The notes under the pieces: generated by a model | Seen by the model: only the letters and a program-made list of their open reading frames with translations | Told to the model about the DNA's origin: nothing | Databases searched by the model: none | Translations under genes and position numbers: made by a program | Part shown: positions 1 to 8,705 of the stretch, piece by piece | How the letters are laid out: each line of letters opens with the position of its first letter | How positions within the stretch are numbered: position 1 is the first letter of the stretch | DNA from: CBDCYS01 sp965224215 | GTDB taxonomy: Bacteria; Acidobacteriota; Terriglobia; Bryobacterales; UBA6623 | Assembly: GCA_965224215.1 (NCBI GenBank) | Contig: CBDCYS010000023.1 | Location: forward strand, 114,769 to 178,768 | DNA length: 64,000 nt | Reading direction: 5' to 3'

Positions 1-36
1 GCCCTCACCAGGTGCACCGGCAGTGCATAATTCAGG
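1..36. mobile_element. Right end of an IS1380-family element (partial)
   Basis: These 36 bases are identical to the last bases of the complete element at 661-2460, including the terminal GTGCATAATTCAGG. The window therefore opens inside a further copy of the same insertion sequence, which ends at 36. The sulfatase-like reading frame resumes directly at 37. The body of this copy lies outside the window. Confidence 0.85.
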
Positions 37-660
37 TTCAACACTAGTCGAAAAGTGTTTACGGGACTGATTGAATCGTACAGGTCCTCATCCTCGCTCT
101 CGGGGAAGTAGTACGCGTTCAGAATCCCGAACCGCTCCTTTAAGTTGGTGTCTTTGACACTGGTAAAATCCAGCCTCGAGCCCGGCCCATGGTCTCCCTG
201 AACAACAATAACGGGCGGTCGCTCCGAGACGGTGAGGATAGCGTCGAGAGTAGCGGTGATCCTTTTGTTTAAGAAGTTGAGATGGGCACGGTAACCGTCC
301 ACGTACTCCTGCCGACTGGCACCTGGCAAGCTAAAAAAAGCCGATCCGTCAAAAAGACTGTACATCCGTTCCGGAGTTGTCGCTTCTCCATTTGGTCCGA
401 ACACAAAAGGCGGACGTCCGACCAAGATATGGGCCAGAACAAATTTTGGGCCTGGAATGTGCGCAATGTCCCGCAGGGCATCGAATTGGTATTCGATTCG
501 GGCCCGATGAGTGTCGTGCAGCAGCGGCCAGCCAGCAATACGGAGGATCCATGGAAACGGAGTCATCTTGAAGAAAATGCCCCCGAACAGTTTCGGAAAC
601 TGCCACTTGTCGAAGGTCAGGTCGGCTTGACCCAACTTCACAAAATCTACCTGGCTCCCA
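37..660 (-). pseudogene. Sulfatase-like membrane protein, C-terminal piece (split by IS elements)
   Basis: Read on the minus strand from 660, the frame continues the protein interrupted at 2461: ...VEVG / SQVDFVKLGQADL... It stays open to position 37 with no stop or frameshift. It contains a VIVVQGDHGPGS segment, which matches the conserved Asp-His metal-binding motif of the sulfatase/alkaline phosphatase superfamily. The family acts on sulfate or phosphate esters or transfers phospho-alcohol groups, often at the outer face of the inner membrane. The true C-terminus lies beyond the IS copy at 1-36. The gene is disrupted here, but the coding sequence itself is undamaged, so the insertions are probably recent. 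Confidence 0.8.
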
Positions 661-2460
661 CCTGAATTATGCACAGATTCGGCGTAGCCATCGTCGATGG
701 AGTTGTGGCGATAGCGGCACTCGTGTCAACTCAGTGATTTCGCAAGTCGTCTTTTCTGCTGTTTTCCTCCCCGTTTGAGCCGCCTCCTGATCCCGGCAGG
801 GCAAAAGCGGGCTGGCAAGCGGCGTGTTCCCAGTACGTTGCGGCGAGTGCATGAAATTTTATGCATGGAGTGCCCCTCAGCTCAGCGCACCCTCCACCAC
901 CGGCGCCAAGCTCGATCCCGGCGGCCCCATCGCCCGCAGCCGTCGCATCAGCCGTTCAAACAGGCCCTTTTCCTGATAATGATCGCTGTAGCTGACACCC
1001 GTTCTGCCGGCGTGCCGCCAGATCTTGGCCGCCACGAACAGAAAACGCAGCCGCGCCGTCGCCAGGGTGGTGTGCCGCAGCGTCTCCACGCTGGCCTGGG
1101 CTTCGCGGTTGAACAGCAGCAGCCAGCAGTTGAGATTGTAGGCCAGCATGGCCAACTGAAAGTGATTGCGGTTCATGTCAAAGCGGCGCGAGGGATGGGC
1201 CGCCAGCCCGGCGTCGTTGTTGGCCTCCTTGATCAGGTTCTCGGCTCCGGCGCGCTGATTGTAAAACCACACCACCGCCGCGATCGGCTCGGCCAGATTG
1301 GTGACAAACACGCGGTAGGTGTAAGCGCTGGTGGCGAACAACTGGTATTGCTCGGCCGCGCCGGCCTTGGGCTCGTTTTCGTAACGCAGCGCCAGGAAAC
1401 GGCAGGCCCGCGCCCAGCCTTGCGGTTGGTAGAGGAATTCGCATGCCGCGTCCGCGTCGGAGCGGGGGGAGGGTTTCCATTCTGCTTGCTGCAAGCGCTC
1501 GACCAGGCGCCGCGTTTTGCGCGCCACGATGACGAACTGACAAGCCGCCTTTTCATAGGCCTCCACCGCCTCCCAGCAATAAAAGCCGGAATCGGCCCGC
1601 GCCAGGATTTTCTTCACGCCGCCCGGCAAAGTCCGGAAAACGCTCTCGAGGTGGGCGGCGATCTGTCGGCCCGTGGGCCGGTCGCCGTTGCGCAACCCGC
1701 CCATCAGGTATTCGCGCGTCTCGGCCAGGAAGGTCAGTATCGGCTGGTAGCTGCGCTTGCCCTTGTTCTTGGGGTTGTAGCTCTTGCGCCCGCCCATCTG
1801 GCGGCCGTAGAGGGTATGCACGGTGGTGTCGGTGTCCAGCGTCACCGTCTCCAACTTCACGTGGGTCGCGGCCCAGACTCGTTCCCGCAGCTGGCGCTGA
1901 ATGGAAAGGATCTGCTTCGCCACGTTGAGGTGCAGCGAGGCCAGAAAGCGCCACAGCGTGGACTGCGGCGGCAGACGCGTCACTTGCAAGATGCCGGTCA
2001 GGATGGGGTCGCGAGCGATGAAGCGGAGTTGGTTGAGCCGCGCAAAGCCGACATAGAGGCCGAGCACGAGGGCCAGCACGAACTGGTAGGGGCTCATGGC
2101 TCGGGTGATCCGTTTGGTCGTGAGGGTTTCTTCCAGCAGCGCTTGGAAGCCGAGTTTTTCGAGCAGGGTGGCGACGGGCAGCAAGCCGCCGTAGGGAGTC
2201 AGATTCTTGCCACGGAAGTGATAGGGCGTGGCAGCCCCGATTTTATTGGGCCGCGGGGCCCTCGCGCCGGGGCCTTGTTTGACGGGCCTTCGGGAGCTAT
2301 GCTGTTTTCGTTTGGTAACCATTTGGGTGACCTCCTTGGGGTTGACTGGCGAAGCTGAAATCTTTGCCAGCCTACCTTTTTACCCCATGTTTTCGGGGGT
2401 CCCCAAATGGTTCCTGGCGGCTCAGCCCTCACCAGGTGCACCGGCAGTGCATAATTCAGG
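661..2460 (-). mobile_element. IS1380-family insertion sequence, complete, 1800 bp
   Basis: The element starts CCTGAATTATGCAC and ends with its inverted complement GTGCATAATTCAGG. It is flanked by the 5 bp direct repeat TCCCA (656-660 and 2461-2465). It carries a single transposase gene on the minus strand and is inserted in the sulfatase-like gene. Near its left end is an almost palindromic stretch, TGCATGAAATTTTATGCA, which is a perfect palindrome in the three related MITEs of this window. Ends, TSD length and transposase type agree with IS1380. Confidence 0.92.
877..2322 (-). CDS. IS1380-family transposase
   Basis: A 481-residue DDE transposase, the usual length for IS1380. Acidic residues that look catalytic lie in TLDTDTTV (about residue 160), ARADSGFY (about 243) and YNQRAGAENLIKEAN (about 355). 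The start codon is chosen by a strong Shine-Dalgarno sequence, AAGGAGGT, about 8 bases upstream. The reading frame has no damage and both element ends are present, so this copy looks potentially active. The N-terminal 50 residues are also encoded by the three 530 bp MITEs at 12.4, 34.6 and 62.0 kb. Confidence 0.92.
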   Translation of the reverse strand: MVTKRKQHSSRRPVKQGPGARAPRPNKIGAATPYHFRGKNLTPYGGLLPVATLLEKLGFQALLEETLTTKRITRAMSPYQFVLALVLGLYVGFARLNQLRFIARDPILTGILQVTRLPPQSTLWRFLASLHLNVAKQILSIQRQLRERVWAATHVKLETVTLDTDTTVHTLYGRQMGGRKSYNPKNKGKRSYQPILTFLAETREYLMGGLRNGDRPTGRQIAAHLESVFRTLPGGVKKILARADSGFYCWEAVEAYEKAACQFVIVARKTRRLVERLQQAEWKPSPRSDADAACEFLYQPQGWARACRFLALRYENEPKAGAAEQYQLFATSAYTYRVFVTNLAEPIAAVVWFYNQRAGAENLIKEANNDAGLAAHPSRRFDMNRNHFQLAMLAYNLNCWLLLFNREAQASVETLRHTTLATARLRFLFVAAKIWRHAGRTGVSYSDHYQEKGLFERLMRRLRAMGPPGSSLAPVVEGALS

Positions 2461-3005
2461 TCCCAACCTCGACGATGGAGTAGTCCTGAGTTTTCAGAAA
2501 CCGGGTTAACCGGTTGAAGGAAAGGAGTTCACGCACAAACTTTGTATCCGGATAGCCCTGCAGCTGCTGACCTAGGCGTTCATGGAGATACTCGAAATTC
2601 AATGCTGATGCGAGCGAGTGAAGCGTCTGCATATAATTCGAAGTACTATCGTGCGCGACATAAAAACCCCTTGTGTCTAAATCACTCAGGAAGGCGGAGT
2701 TGTCATACTCGTAGAGCTCTGCCAACACGTCTTTTCGTGAATATCCGTCCAGAACGAGATAGTAAACGTCCGGCGCTTGAATGCCGTCTTCGCGTGCGGA
2801 AGCCCTGGGCTGCGTGACCTCGCGCTGGGGCAAAAGTTGACGGGCGGTGTGAGCGCGGTAGGAACTGAAAAGGATGGTATTAATTGGAACGCAAACAAGT
2901 ACGGTCCCTACAATGTTCATGACGTACGTTAGCTGACTGGAGAAACGCCAGAACTTAATGAACAGCCCACCGGCTGCCAAGGCGATCCCGGCACATATCA
3001 ACAAT
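2461..3005 (-). pseudogene. Sulfatase-like membrane protein, middle piece
   Basis: This stretch encodes the last transmembrane part (LICAGIALAAGGLFIKFW... and NIVGTVLVCVPINTILF) and the start of the catalytic domain, PDVYYLVLDGYSRKDVLAEL, where a metal-ligating Asp is expected. A later SNYMQTLHS segment could hold the Thr/Ser nucleophile. It joins the N-terminal piece at 4325-4617 and the C-terminal piece at 37-660 in frame once the two insertion sequences and one copy of each target duplication are removed. The exact subfamily (LTA-synthase-like or other) cannot be fixed by eye. Confidence 0.8.
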
Positions 3006-4324
3006 CACTACTGTCCGGTTAAAAGTCGAATAGAATCAGCTGGTTAGGGTCATCGAGTAAGTTTTCGTGGGAGTCGGACGGCTGCAAGGCCTGTAAAATG
3101 GGCGTTTTCTCGAAAAGGGTAACGCTGAGAATCTGTAGAATTTGGTAGCGACTCGCCTCCAGGCCCAACCTCTTGCGCGCGATCGCGACCAGTACGTAAA
3201 CCGAGACCGCGATCCAGATTTGCGTCTTCACGGCGTTCTCGCTGGTACCGTAAAACTGCTTGATCCGCAGGAGCTGCTTGATCCACTTGAAGAACAACTC
3301 GATCTGCCAACGCGACTTGTAGATGCGGGCGATGGTCAGCGCCGGGAGCGCGAAGTTGTTGGTCAGGAACTTCAGCCGCTTGTTCGTCGCGGCGTCAAAG
3401 TAGCTGATCCGCCGCAACGGGTCCGGATACGCCAGGGCCGACTCGATGGCAGTCAGTAGGACGGTCTGATCCGAGCGCACCCCCGTGGACTTGTCGACGG
3501 GATGCGAGTAGCGCCGTTGGCGCAAGATGTTCTTCTTGGTTCGCACGACGAAGAACGACGAGCAGAGGGTGAACACGAAGAGACGTTCGAAATCGACGTA
3601 GGCCCGATCCATGATGTAGAAGGCGCCGGGCTCGGGGAGGAACTCGTCGAGGATGTTGACGTCGTGCGTTTTGCCAGCGGTAATGCGGATAAACGTGGGG
3701 ATGTTACCCCGCAGGTCCAACAGCGTGTGCATCTTCAGGGCGGCCTTGTGCCGGCGGAACTTGGCCCAGGGGAACAGCGAGAGGCACAGATCGATGGTGG
3801 TCGAGTCCAGAGCGTAGAGACTTTGATCGAGATCCACGCCGATCGGATCGCGGGCGTACAAAGGCCGCGCGATGCGAATCAAGACCTGGGCGAAATCGGC
3901 ATAGATCCGCCAGTCGCGCGACTCGTTGGCGTCGGCCAGTGTGGAGCGCGCCACCTGGGAGCGGAATCCCCTGTGGTAGAGCTTGGCGCCGAGCGAACGC
4001 AGGCACGCTTCGATGTCGCGCAGGCTTTCGCGGTAGGTCAGCTGGGCGAACGCCATGCAGAGGAACTGATCCCAGCAGGAAAAGCCGCGCCATCTGCGAT
4101 CTCCGTCGTAGCGGCTTACGCAGCGGCGGAATTCGCGATCCGGAAGGAAGCTGATCAACTGGGAGAATACGGTGCGGCCGAGGTTCATGAACCATTGTCG
4201 GCCGCCTCCGAAGTCGTTCCAGCCGTCCTTCGCCGTTCAAATCGCGGCAAGGGGAAAACAGCCCTAAGCTATGCTGGAACAATCAGTTGCCGCTCGCCAG
4301 TGAGTCGTTAACCGGACAGTAGTG
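3006..4324 (-). mobile_element. IS4-family insertion sequence, complete, 1319 bp
   Basis: The ends are a 17 bp inverted repeat, CACTACTGTCCGGTTAA, present at 3006 and in complement at 4324. The element is flanked by a 9 bp direct repeat, ATCAACAAT (2997-3005 and 4325-4333). One full-length transposase is carried on the minus strand. It splits the membrane part of the sulfatase-like gene. Confidence 0.92.
3019..4188 (-). CDS. IS4-family transposase
   Basis: A 389-residue protein with the IS4 signature Y-x2-R-x3-E-x6-K in YKSRWQIELFFKWIK (about residue 290). Candidate catalytic Asp residues lie in LYALDSTTIDL (about 128) and IMDRAYVDF (about 193). Length and architecture are typical of small IS4 elements. 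The frame is intact and both inverted repeats are present, so transposition competence is plausible. Confidence 0.92.
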   Translation of the reverse strand: MNLGRTVFSQLISFLPDREFRRCVSRYDGDRRWRGFSCWDQFLCMAFAQLTYRESLRDIEACLRSLGAKLYHRGFRSQVARSTLADANESRDWRIYADFAQVLIRIARPLYARDPIGVDLDQSLYALDSTTIDLCLSLFPWAKFRRHKAALKMHTLLDLRGNIPTFIRITAGKTHDVNILDEFLPEPGAFYIMDRAYVDFERLFVFTLCSSFFVVRTKKNILRQRRYSHPVDKSTGVRSDQTVLLTAIESALAYPDPLRRISYFDAATNKRLKFLTNNFALPALTIARIYKSRWQIELFFKWIKQLLRIKQFYGTSENAVKTQIWIAVSVYVLVAIARKRLGLEASRYQILQILSVTLFEKTPILQALQPSDSHENLLDDPNQLILFDF

Positions 4325-4617
4325 ATCAACAATATCCGCTTAGCACCTTCATTGACTCCAACGTTGGAAAACCAGAATTCGTAAAGAGGACCAAACGAGA
4401 AAAACGCTATGAAACTCAAGGATAGGATGATTGCCGCCGTTTCTGTGCTGGATGCGAAACGATGCGCGAGGAACCAGAAAACCAGGCCTGCCGCCGCCGT
4501 GACGAGGCCCGGCAGCACAACGACCTGCCAGTCCGAATAGTAGAAGTTACTCGCAAAGAGAAATAAAGCTGGAAACGCTACAAATAGGACGGGATGTACT
4601 ATAACTTGCTTGTCCAT
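4325..4617 (-). pseudogene. Sulfatase-like membrane protein, N-terminal piece
   Basis: Begins MDKQVIVHPVLFVAFPALFL and carries several hydrophobic segments (about residues 8-25, 32-50, 58-76) that look membrane-spanning. The frame runs ...EGAKRILLI up to the IS4 insertion and continues as LICAGIALAAGG at 3005 on the far side. With the pieces at 2461-3005 and 37-660 it forms one gene of about 490 residues still lacking its extreme C-terminus. Confidence 0.8.
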
Positions 4618-4674
4618 GGGCTTCTAAGTCGGCTGCCCCGTCTCAGCACCATCAACTAGACCGCGTGAGCTGAG

Positions 4675-5125
4675 CAACCCGGATGACCCGCGCGATTTTT
4701 ACCGGGTGAAAACGAGCATTGTCCTCGGTAGGAAGCATCTTTAAGCACCGACACCGATCGGCAAGTGCTTTAAATAGAAGGAGTTGTGGAGCGCCTGCGC
4801 CAAGCCCCAAAGCCATTTGGCTGTCAGGGTTTTCTCCTTTGTTGTAAGGGTACCGAGCGTATTCGTGTAATTTTGTACGCTAAGCGGAGCTGTTCTCGAC
4901 CTGGTTGTCTTGGGGAACGCACCGCAAGTCCAATAGATGAGCGATTTTCGCTGAGACCATTCCCAAGACCCATCCCGACTGCAAAGGAGAAAATCCTGAA
5001 GGGCCAAATGGCTTTTCGGGGTTTGGCGAGGGTGCTCCACAATCCCTTCTATTTAAATCACTTAGTCATCTCTGGTGCCGGCTTAGCGTACGATTTCGCG
5101 CGAATACGCTCGGTACCCTTACCTC
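4675..5125. repeat. Imperfect inverted repeat region with shuffled arms
   Basis: A block at about 4752-4842 (containing TTTAAATAGAAGG and CATTTGGC) recurs in inverted orientation at about 4990-5067. A second block, GTAAGGGTACCGAGCGTATT at about 4846, recurs inverted at about 5085-5122. The order of the two blocks differs between the arms, so this is not a simple palindrome. The GTAAGGG end resembles IS66-type termini, which is only a guess. At 4675-4743 a short plus-strand frame ends ...RVKTSIVLGRKHL and stops; I do not recognise it. Confidence 0.55.
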
Positions 5126-5127
5126 GA

Positions 5128-5461
5128 CGCCCCTACATCCAGTCCGCCGGGCTGGGGCAGAGGAAGAAGTCTCCCCTGTTCCCGGCGCTCTACCGCCGGC
5201 AAGCGCTCAGCGATGAGCCGCTCCCCCGCCACAAGGCTTGGCAGATGGTCAAGCGGCGCTCGAAAGCCGCGGGCCTTTCGACGACCACCAGCCCGCACAG
5301 CTGGCGCGGCAGCGGCATTACCGAATACCTGCGCAACGGTGGGAGCCTGGAGACCGCGCAGGAAATCGCCGCTCACGAGTCCAGCCGCACGACGAAGCTC
5401 TACGATCGCAGCCAGGGGGGAGATCACGCTGGATGAAATCGAGCGGATCCCCGCAGTTTGA
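5128..5461 (+). pseudogene. Tyrosine recombinase (phage integrase family), C-terminal fragment
   Basis: The frame shows PHSWRGSGITEYLRNGGS followed by EIAAHES and TKLYDR. These correspond to the H-x-x-R box, the second His/Trp position and the nucleophilic Tyr of the family. The N-terminal domain and the first catalytic Arg are missing. After TKLYDR the frame must shift by one base in a run of G to read the usual tail EITLDEIERIPAV. The fragment starts where the inverted repeat at 4675-5125 ends, so the repeat probably caused the truncation. Confidence 0.75.
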
Positions 5462-5559
5462 GGGGGCCGGGCACGCGCGCGAAGCGAAAGGCTTCTTCCG
5501 GGCCCAAGGTAGCACCGGTCATTGCCTGGCTTTTGTCCACGTCCTCTTCGGTCGTATGG

Positions 5560-6051
5560 CTAGTAAGGCCTCGTTGCCGCGGGGACGTTCTCGTGTGTAA
5601 CTGGTATGTCTTGGGCACCCAAAGATGCAGCCGTCGGCAGCATCGAAACGAACAAGCCGACCGTGAAATGAGGGAGCGCCTTGAGTGGTGCATACTGAAG
5701 CTGAAACAGACTGCCGCGGTTGAAGTGATTCCTGGCGGTTCGCCTCACAGCGGCTTCCCCGCGCTCGATGATCTCATCCAGAAGGCGGCCGGCGTCCTCA
5801 AATTGGCCCTCCCGAATCAGCGACTCGGCCCGCTTCGCCAATTCGCTGTCATCCGCCTGGGATTCGAGCCTGTCGAGAAGCTCTTGATATTTCCCGGCCC
5901 AAATTTCCGCCTCTTTGATCTTGTCGGCGAGAAGATCTTTAAGGTCAAGCAGCTCATTAAGGCGTGCTAGCGCTTTGGGGTCAACGCCATGGCAGTTGAT
6001 CGTGACGTTGCCCTCTATATCCGCCACGGCGGGAGCACACCAGCCGGCCAT
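5560..6051 (-). pseudogene. TPR-family protein, truncated at both ends
   Basis: The frame contains NVTINCHGVDPKALARLNELL and a helical, Glu/Arg-rich stretch (KIKEAEIWAGKYQELLDRLE), then ARNHFNRGSLFQLQ, which looks like the first tetratricopeptide-type repeat. After LKALPHF the sequence stops resembling a TPR array. The 5' end overlaps the chimeric ORF at 5981-7069 in another frame, so the original N-terminus is lost. I take it as a remnant, not a functional gene. Confidence 0.55.
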
Positions 6052-7069
6052 CGCCCTTGGGGTCGTCCGCTAGTGATATTCGAGCATTGACGCGCAGGCC
6101 ATAGTATTCGCGAACCTTGTCGCCGAGCACCGCTCCCATCAAATCCTGACGCGCCTTTTTTTGCTCTTCCGTCTGCTTTTTCTTCGTGTCCTGTTTGTAG
6201 CTGCGCCGTCCGATGAGCCGCCGCGCAAGAACACCGGGATAGGCTTCGACGCAGATCCTGCTGGGATCGCCGTCTTGCAGGCCGGGTATGGTGACGCCCG
6301 CATCTAGTAGCCGGGGAGCGCCTTCGAAGAACATCAAACCGACCGGCGTAAAGTCGATTTTCTGGGGGCTCAGCGAACAGGCTGTGACATCCGTAGCCCT
6401 GCGATGTTCTTTGTCACCCACCGGCCGGTGCATCCGATACTCCTTGACCGCTGCCCGGAAGCCTTTGCGTCCGAGTGTTCGCGCGTGATCGACGTAACCT
6501 GGCCACGTTTTTGGCCAGTCGATATTCTCAATGAAGGTGCGGGACTGTCCGAACGGAAGATCGATCCCCGCGATCCACGGACCGGGGTTCTGTAAAGCCG
6601 TCTCGAATTCTTCGAAGCAATGCCATTCGCTCAGTTCGCCTGCCTGCAACAAGTTGACCTGCTTGTGGACCTGAAGCTTCATCTCCTCCGGTGCGTCATA
6701 GTGCATCGATTGCAGAGCATGCTCAATCCATTGGGACTGCCATCTCTGTCTCCTCTGCCGCTCCCGTAGCTGAACCTGCTCCCGTTGCTGTTGATGCCTC
6801 CGTTCCTGCAACCGAACCCGGCGTTGCTCCTCGCTGTCTTCCTGCTCTTGCTCCCGCTCTCGAAAGAAATCCATTTCCTCCTCGATCTGCCGACGAACAC
6901 CAAGCTTCTGTAGTTCGAGCTTCTTCCGCTCCAGATCCTCGGCGTCCGCAATCAATTCCTCCGATGGAGTAGCTAGCAAACCCTCGGTGCCTGGTCCATT
7001 CCTACTCTGGGGACTTCGAGCCGAGCGGAGACCGTCATCTTCCATCAATGAAGACCTTGCCGTCACCAA
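5981..7069 (-). pseudogene. Chimera of a coiled-coil ORF and a DUF429-type protein
   Basis: Residues about 35-130 are an extreme Glu/Gln/Arg-rich helical segment (for example QIEEEMDFFREREQEQEDSE), likely a coiled coil. From about residue 150 the protein is DUF429-like: FETALQNPGPWIAGIDLPFGQ, then a conserved VEAYPGVLARRLIG region and a basic RRSYKQDTKKKQTEEQKKAR. DUF429 proteins are predicted RNase H-fold nucleases. The family's N-terminus is missing at the junction and its C-terminus is cut after DDPKGDG, where the sequence passes into the TPR remnant. Part of the coiled-coil DNA (about 6775-6840) reappears at 47222-47285. Confidence 0.6.
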
Positions 7070-7325
7070 TGTGGCCGGTACGAGCTGCCTCGACCAGAAT
7101 GGTCACGATTTCGTCAAGCCGAGAATCCGGGATCACAATTTTCACTTTCACCTTGGGCAGCAGATCGATCTGGTACTCCACGCCGCGATATATCTCTTTG
7201 TGTTCCTTCTGCCGCCCGTGACCCCGAACGTCGAAGACGGTCAAGCCACCCACACCGATCTTCTCAAGAGCTTCTCTGACATCCTCCAACTTGTGGGGCT
7301 GAATGATGGCGTTAATTCTCTTCAT
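7035..7325 (-). CDS. glnB: P-II family nitrogen regulatory protein, C-terminally shortened
   Basis: Starts MKRINAIIQPHKLEDVREAL and contains the T-loop with Tyr in YRGVEYQIDLLPKVKVKI and the ARTGHIGDGKVF segment of the B-loop region, all hallmarks of P-II trimers that bind ATP/2-oxoglutarate and regulate ammonium uptake and glutamine synthetase. The family is usually 112 residues. This one stops at 96 with FIDGR, lacking the C-terminal RIRTGE segment that contributes to nucleotide binding. The last bases overlap the chimeric ORF at 5981-7069, so the 3' end was probably replaced by recombination. Function is doubtful. The symbol marks the family only (glnB versus glnK is undecided). Confidence 0.75.
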   Translation of the reverse strand: MKRINAIIQPHKLEDVREALEKIGVGGLTVFDVRGHGRQKEHKEIYRGVEYQIDLLPKVKVKIVIPDSRLDEIVTILVEAARTGHIGDGKVFIDGR

Positions 7326-7427
7326 GGGAATAGCATCTTCGATTGTACCGCCGTGCGGTGGGTAGGCTTGGGTGTCCTTGGAGCTACCATGGAAGCGCGA
7401 GACTGACGAGAACGGAGGCGCGTTCCG

Positions 7428-7700
7428 ATGAAACTCGATGTGAAAGCTATGGCGTTTACCATAGGTCTGATCTGGGGAGCAGCGATGTTGCTGGCTGGAG
7501 TCGCCCACCTAATTTCGGACGGTTACGGTGAAGCATTTCTTGACGTGATGGCTTCGGTATATCCGGGCTACCACGCGACATCCAACCTCGGTGATGTCAT
7601 TGTGGGCACGCTGTACGGACTGGTGGATGGTGCTGTAGGAGGTGCCGTAATCGCCTGGCTGTATAACCGATTTGCGGTTGCCCGTTCCGCTGCAGCGTGA
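7428..7700 (+). CDS. Small membrane protein, holin-like annotation class
   Basis: Ninety residues, start supported by GGAGG eleven bases upstream. Two hydrophobic helices are visible: about residues 9-28 (FTIGLIWGAAMLLAGVAHLI) and 58-82 (VIVGTLYGLVDGAVGGAVIAW). Similar short proteins are often labelled bacteriophage holin in acidobacterial genomes, but here nothing else phage-like surrounds it. It is divergent from the P-II gene, with about 100 bp between starts. A role in lysis is not shown. Confidence 0.65.
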   Translation: MKLDVKAMAFTIGLIWGAAMLLAGVAHLISDGYGEAFLDVMASVYPGYHATSNLGDVIVGTLYGLVDGAVGGAVIAWLYNRFAVARSAAA

Positions 7701-8151
7701 TGAAGGGGTTGCGGAAAATACAGCAACGCCGCGCGGGCCTCTTCGACCAGCTTCGTGGCCCATCCCGACTCCATGAAATGGCGAAGACTGCTTCTGATCA
7801 CCCGGACGCATAAGGCCGGGGATCGTTCCCGAAATGTCGGGAGACCTCTCTTTAATACCCTCCTGTGAGTGATGGGACGAGGCGCTGGCGGCTAGCGGTG
7901 GAGGTGATGTACACAGTTTCAGTGTGAAAGGACGTGCTTTTTGGGGCGGTTCGGGTGTATACTGTGGCCGCGTCAGGGCCCAAATGGAAATTCGCGTCAG
8001 GAAGCCTGCTCTAGCCAAGAACGAGAAGCTGACGCAATACGGCTCCGGCCTGGCTTCACGATGAAGAGTCCCATGGACAATCTAGCGCTGCCGGGCGTGT
8101 TGAGCTAGACCAAGAGCGAGGTGCCAACCACGACCATGGAGGCTTGAATCA
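7701..8151. other. Intergenic stretch with a promoter-like motif
   Basis: No convincing gene. A TATACT box at 7958-7963 sits in a roughly 50 bp block (GTGTATACTGTGG followed by CCCAAATGGAAATTCG) that resembles a block at about 26110-26145 upstream of the amidohydrolase gene. This may be a shared promoter or leader, or a worn repeat. Confidence 0.35.
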
Positions 8152-8373
8152 GTGGACCGCGTCACGGAAGCCGACGCTGACAAGATCCGCTCCTACGTGA
8201 GCGAATTAACTGGGGAACCGGTTTCCCGCGAAGGGATTTCCGAGGCCCTGCAAAGCTTGATGAACCGCGAAATGCTTTCTCCCCAGGAGTCAGATGAAGG
8301 AGCGGTTAGGAAAGTCTACGAACTAGGCCAGGCCGGGAAACTCTATTTCTCAGCCTCTTCGTCCCGCTCCTGA
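8152..8373 (+). CDS. Hypothetical protein, 73 residues
   Basis: GTG start; acidic, helical-looking sequence (SEGISEAL-like pattern around residues 20-35: EPVSREGISEALQSLMNREM). Composition and codon use look coding, and the upstream box at 7958 could drive it. I do not recognise the family. It could equally be the remnant of a longer regulator. Confidence 0.35.
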   Translation: MDRVTEADADKIRSYVSELTGEPVSREGISEALQSLMNREMLSPQESDEGAVRKVYELGQAGKLYFSASSSRS

Positions 8374-8398
8374 CAAGCACCCTGTTGGTGCCCGCGTT

Positions 8399-8638
8399 CT
8401 ATCCACGGCACCACCAACGCCGTTCGCTGAATCCTCGTACTCTTGCCCTTCTTGGCTGTACCTGCGTGACTACCACCCCCGCGCAAGAATTACTATCCAT
8501 CTCCAAGTCGTCGTTCATGGCTGCAACCATCAAAGGCGTCGTTCCGTCTCGCGATTGTGCAATCATATTGGCTCCACGATTAAGAAGCTCTTTGACGAGT
8601 TTTCTGGAAACGATTCGAGCCCACCCCGAGCTGCACAC
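8399..8638 (-). pseudogene. Ankyrin-repeat fragment
   Basis: About one and a half ankyrin units are visible: VKELLNRGANMIAQ followed by DGTTPLMVAAMNDD, with the typical G-TPL-AA pattern. Both sides run into non-ankyrin sequence. A different ankyrin fragment lies at 52660-52943. Confidence 0.5.
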
Positions 8639-8705
8639 GGAGATAGTCGCTGTTGGTCCAGGCGGGCTATCAATCAGTTACAAGAAAGGACCTTCCACTC
8701 CCTAG

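Noticed and set aside
37..660. Suspected frameshift in the A-run at 333-339 of the sulfatase-like gene
   Set aside because: Recounting the run (7 A) shows the frame continues through GSAFFSLPGA without a shift.
775..2358. Long plus-strand frame of 527 codons
   Set aside because: It is the antisense shadow of the IS1380 transposase; its protein is Arg/Gly/Gln-rich without domain structure, whereas the minus-strand frame has all transposase motifs and a ribosome-binding site.
7428..7700. Prophage reading based on the holin-like small protein
   Set aside because: No other phage genes nearby; the integrase fragment at 5.1 kb adjoins repeats and is not accompanied by structural or lysis genes.
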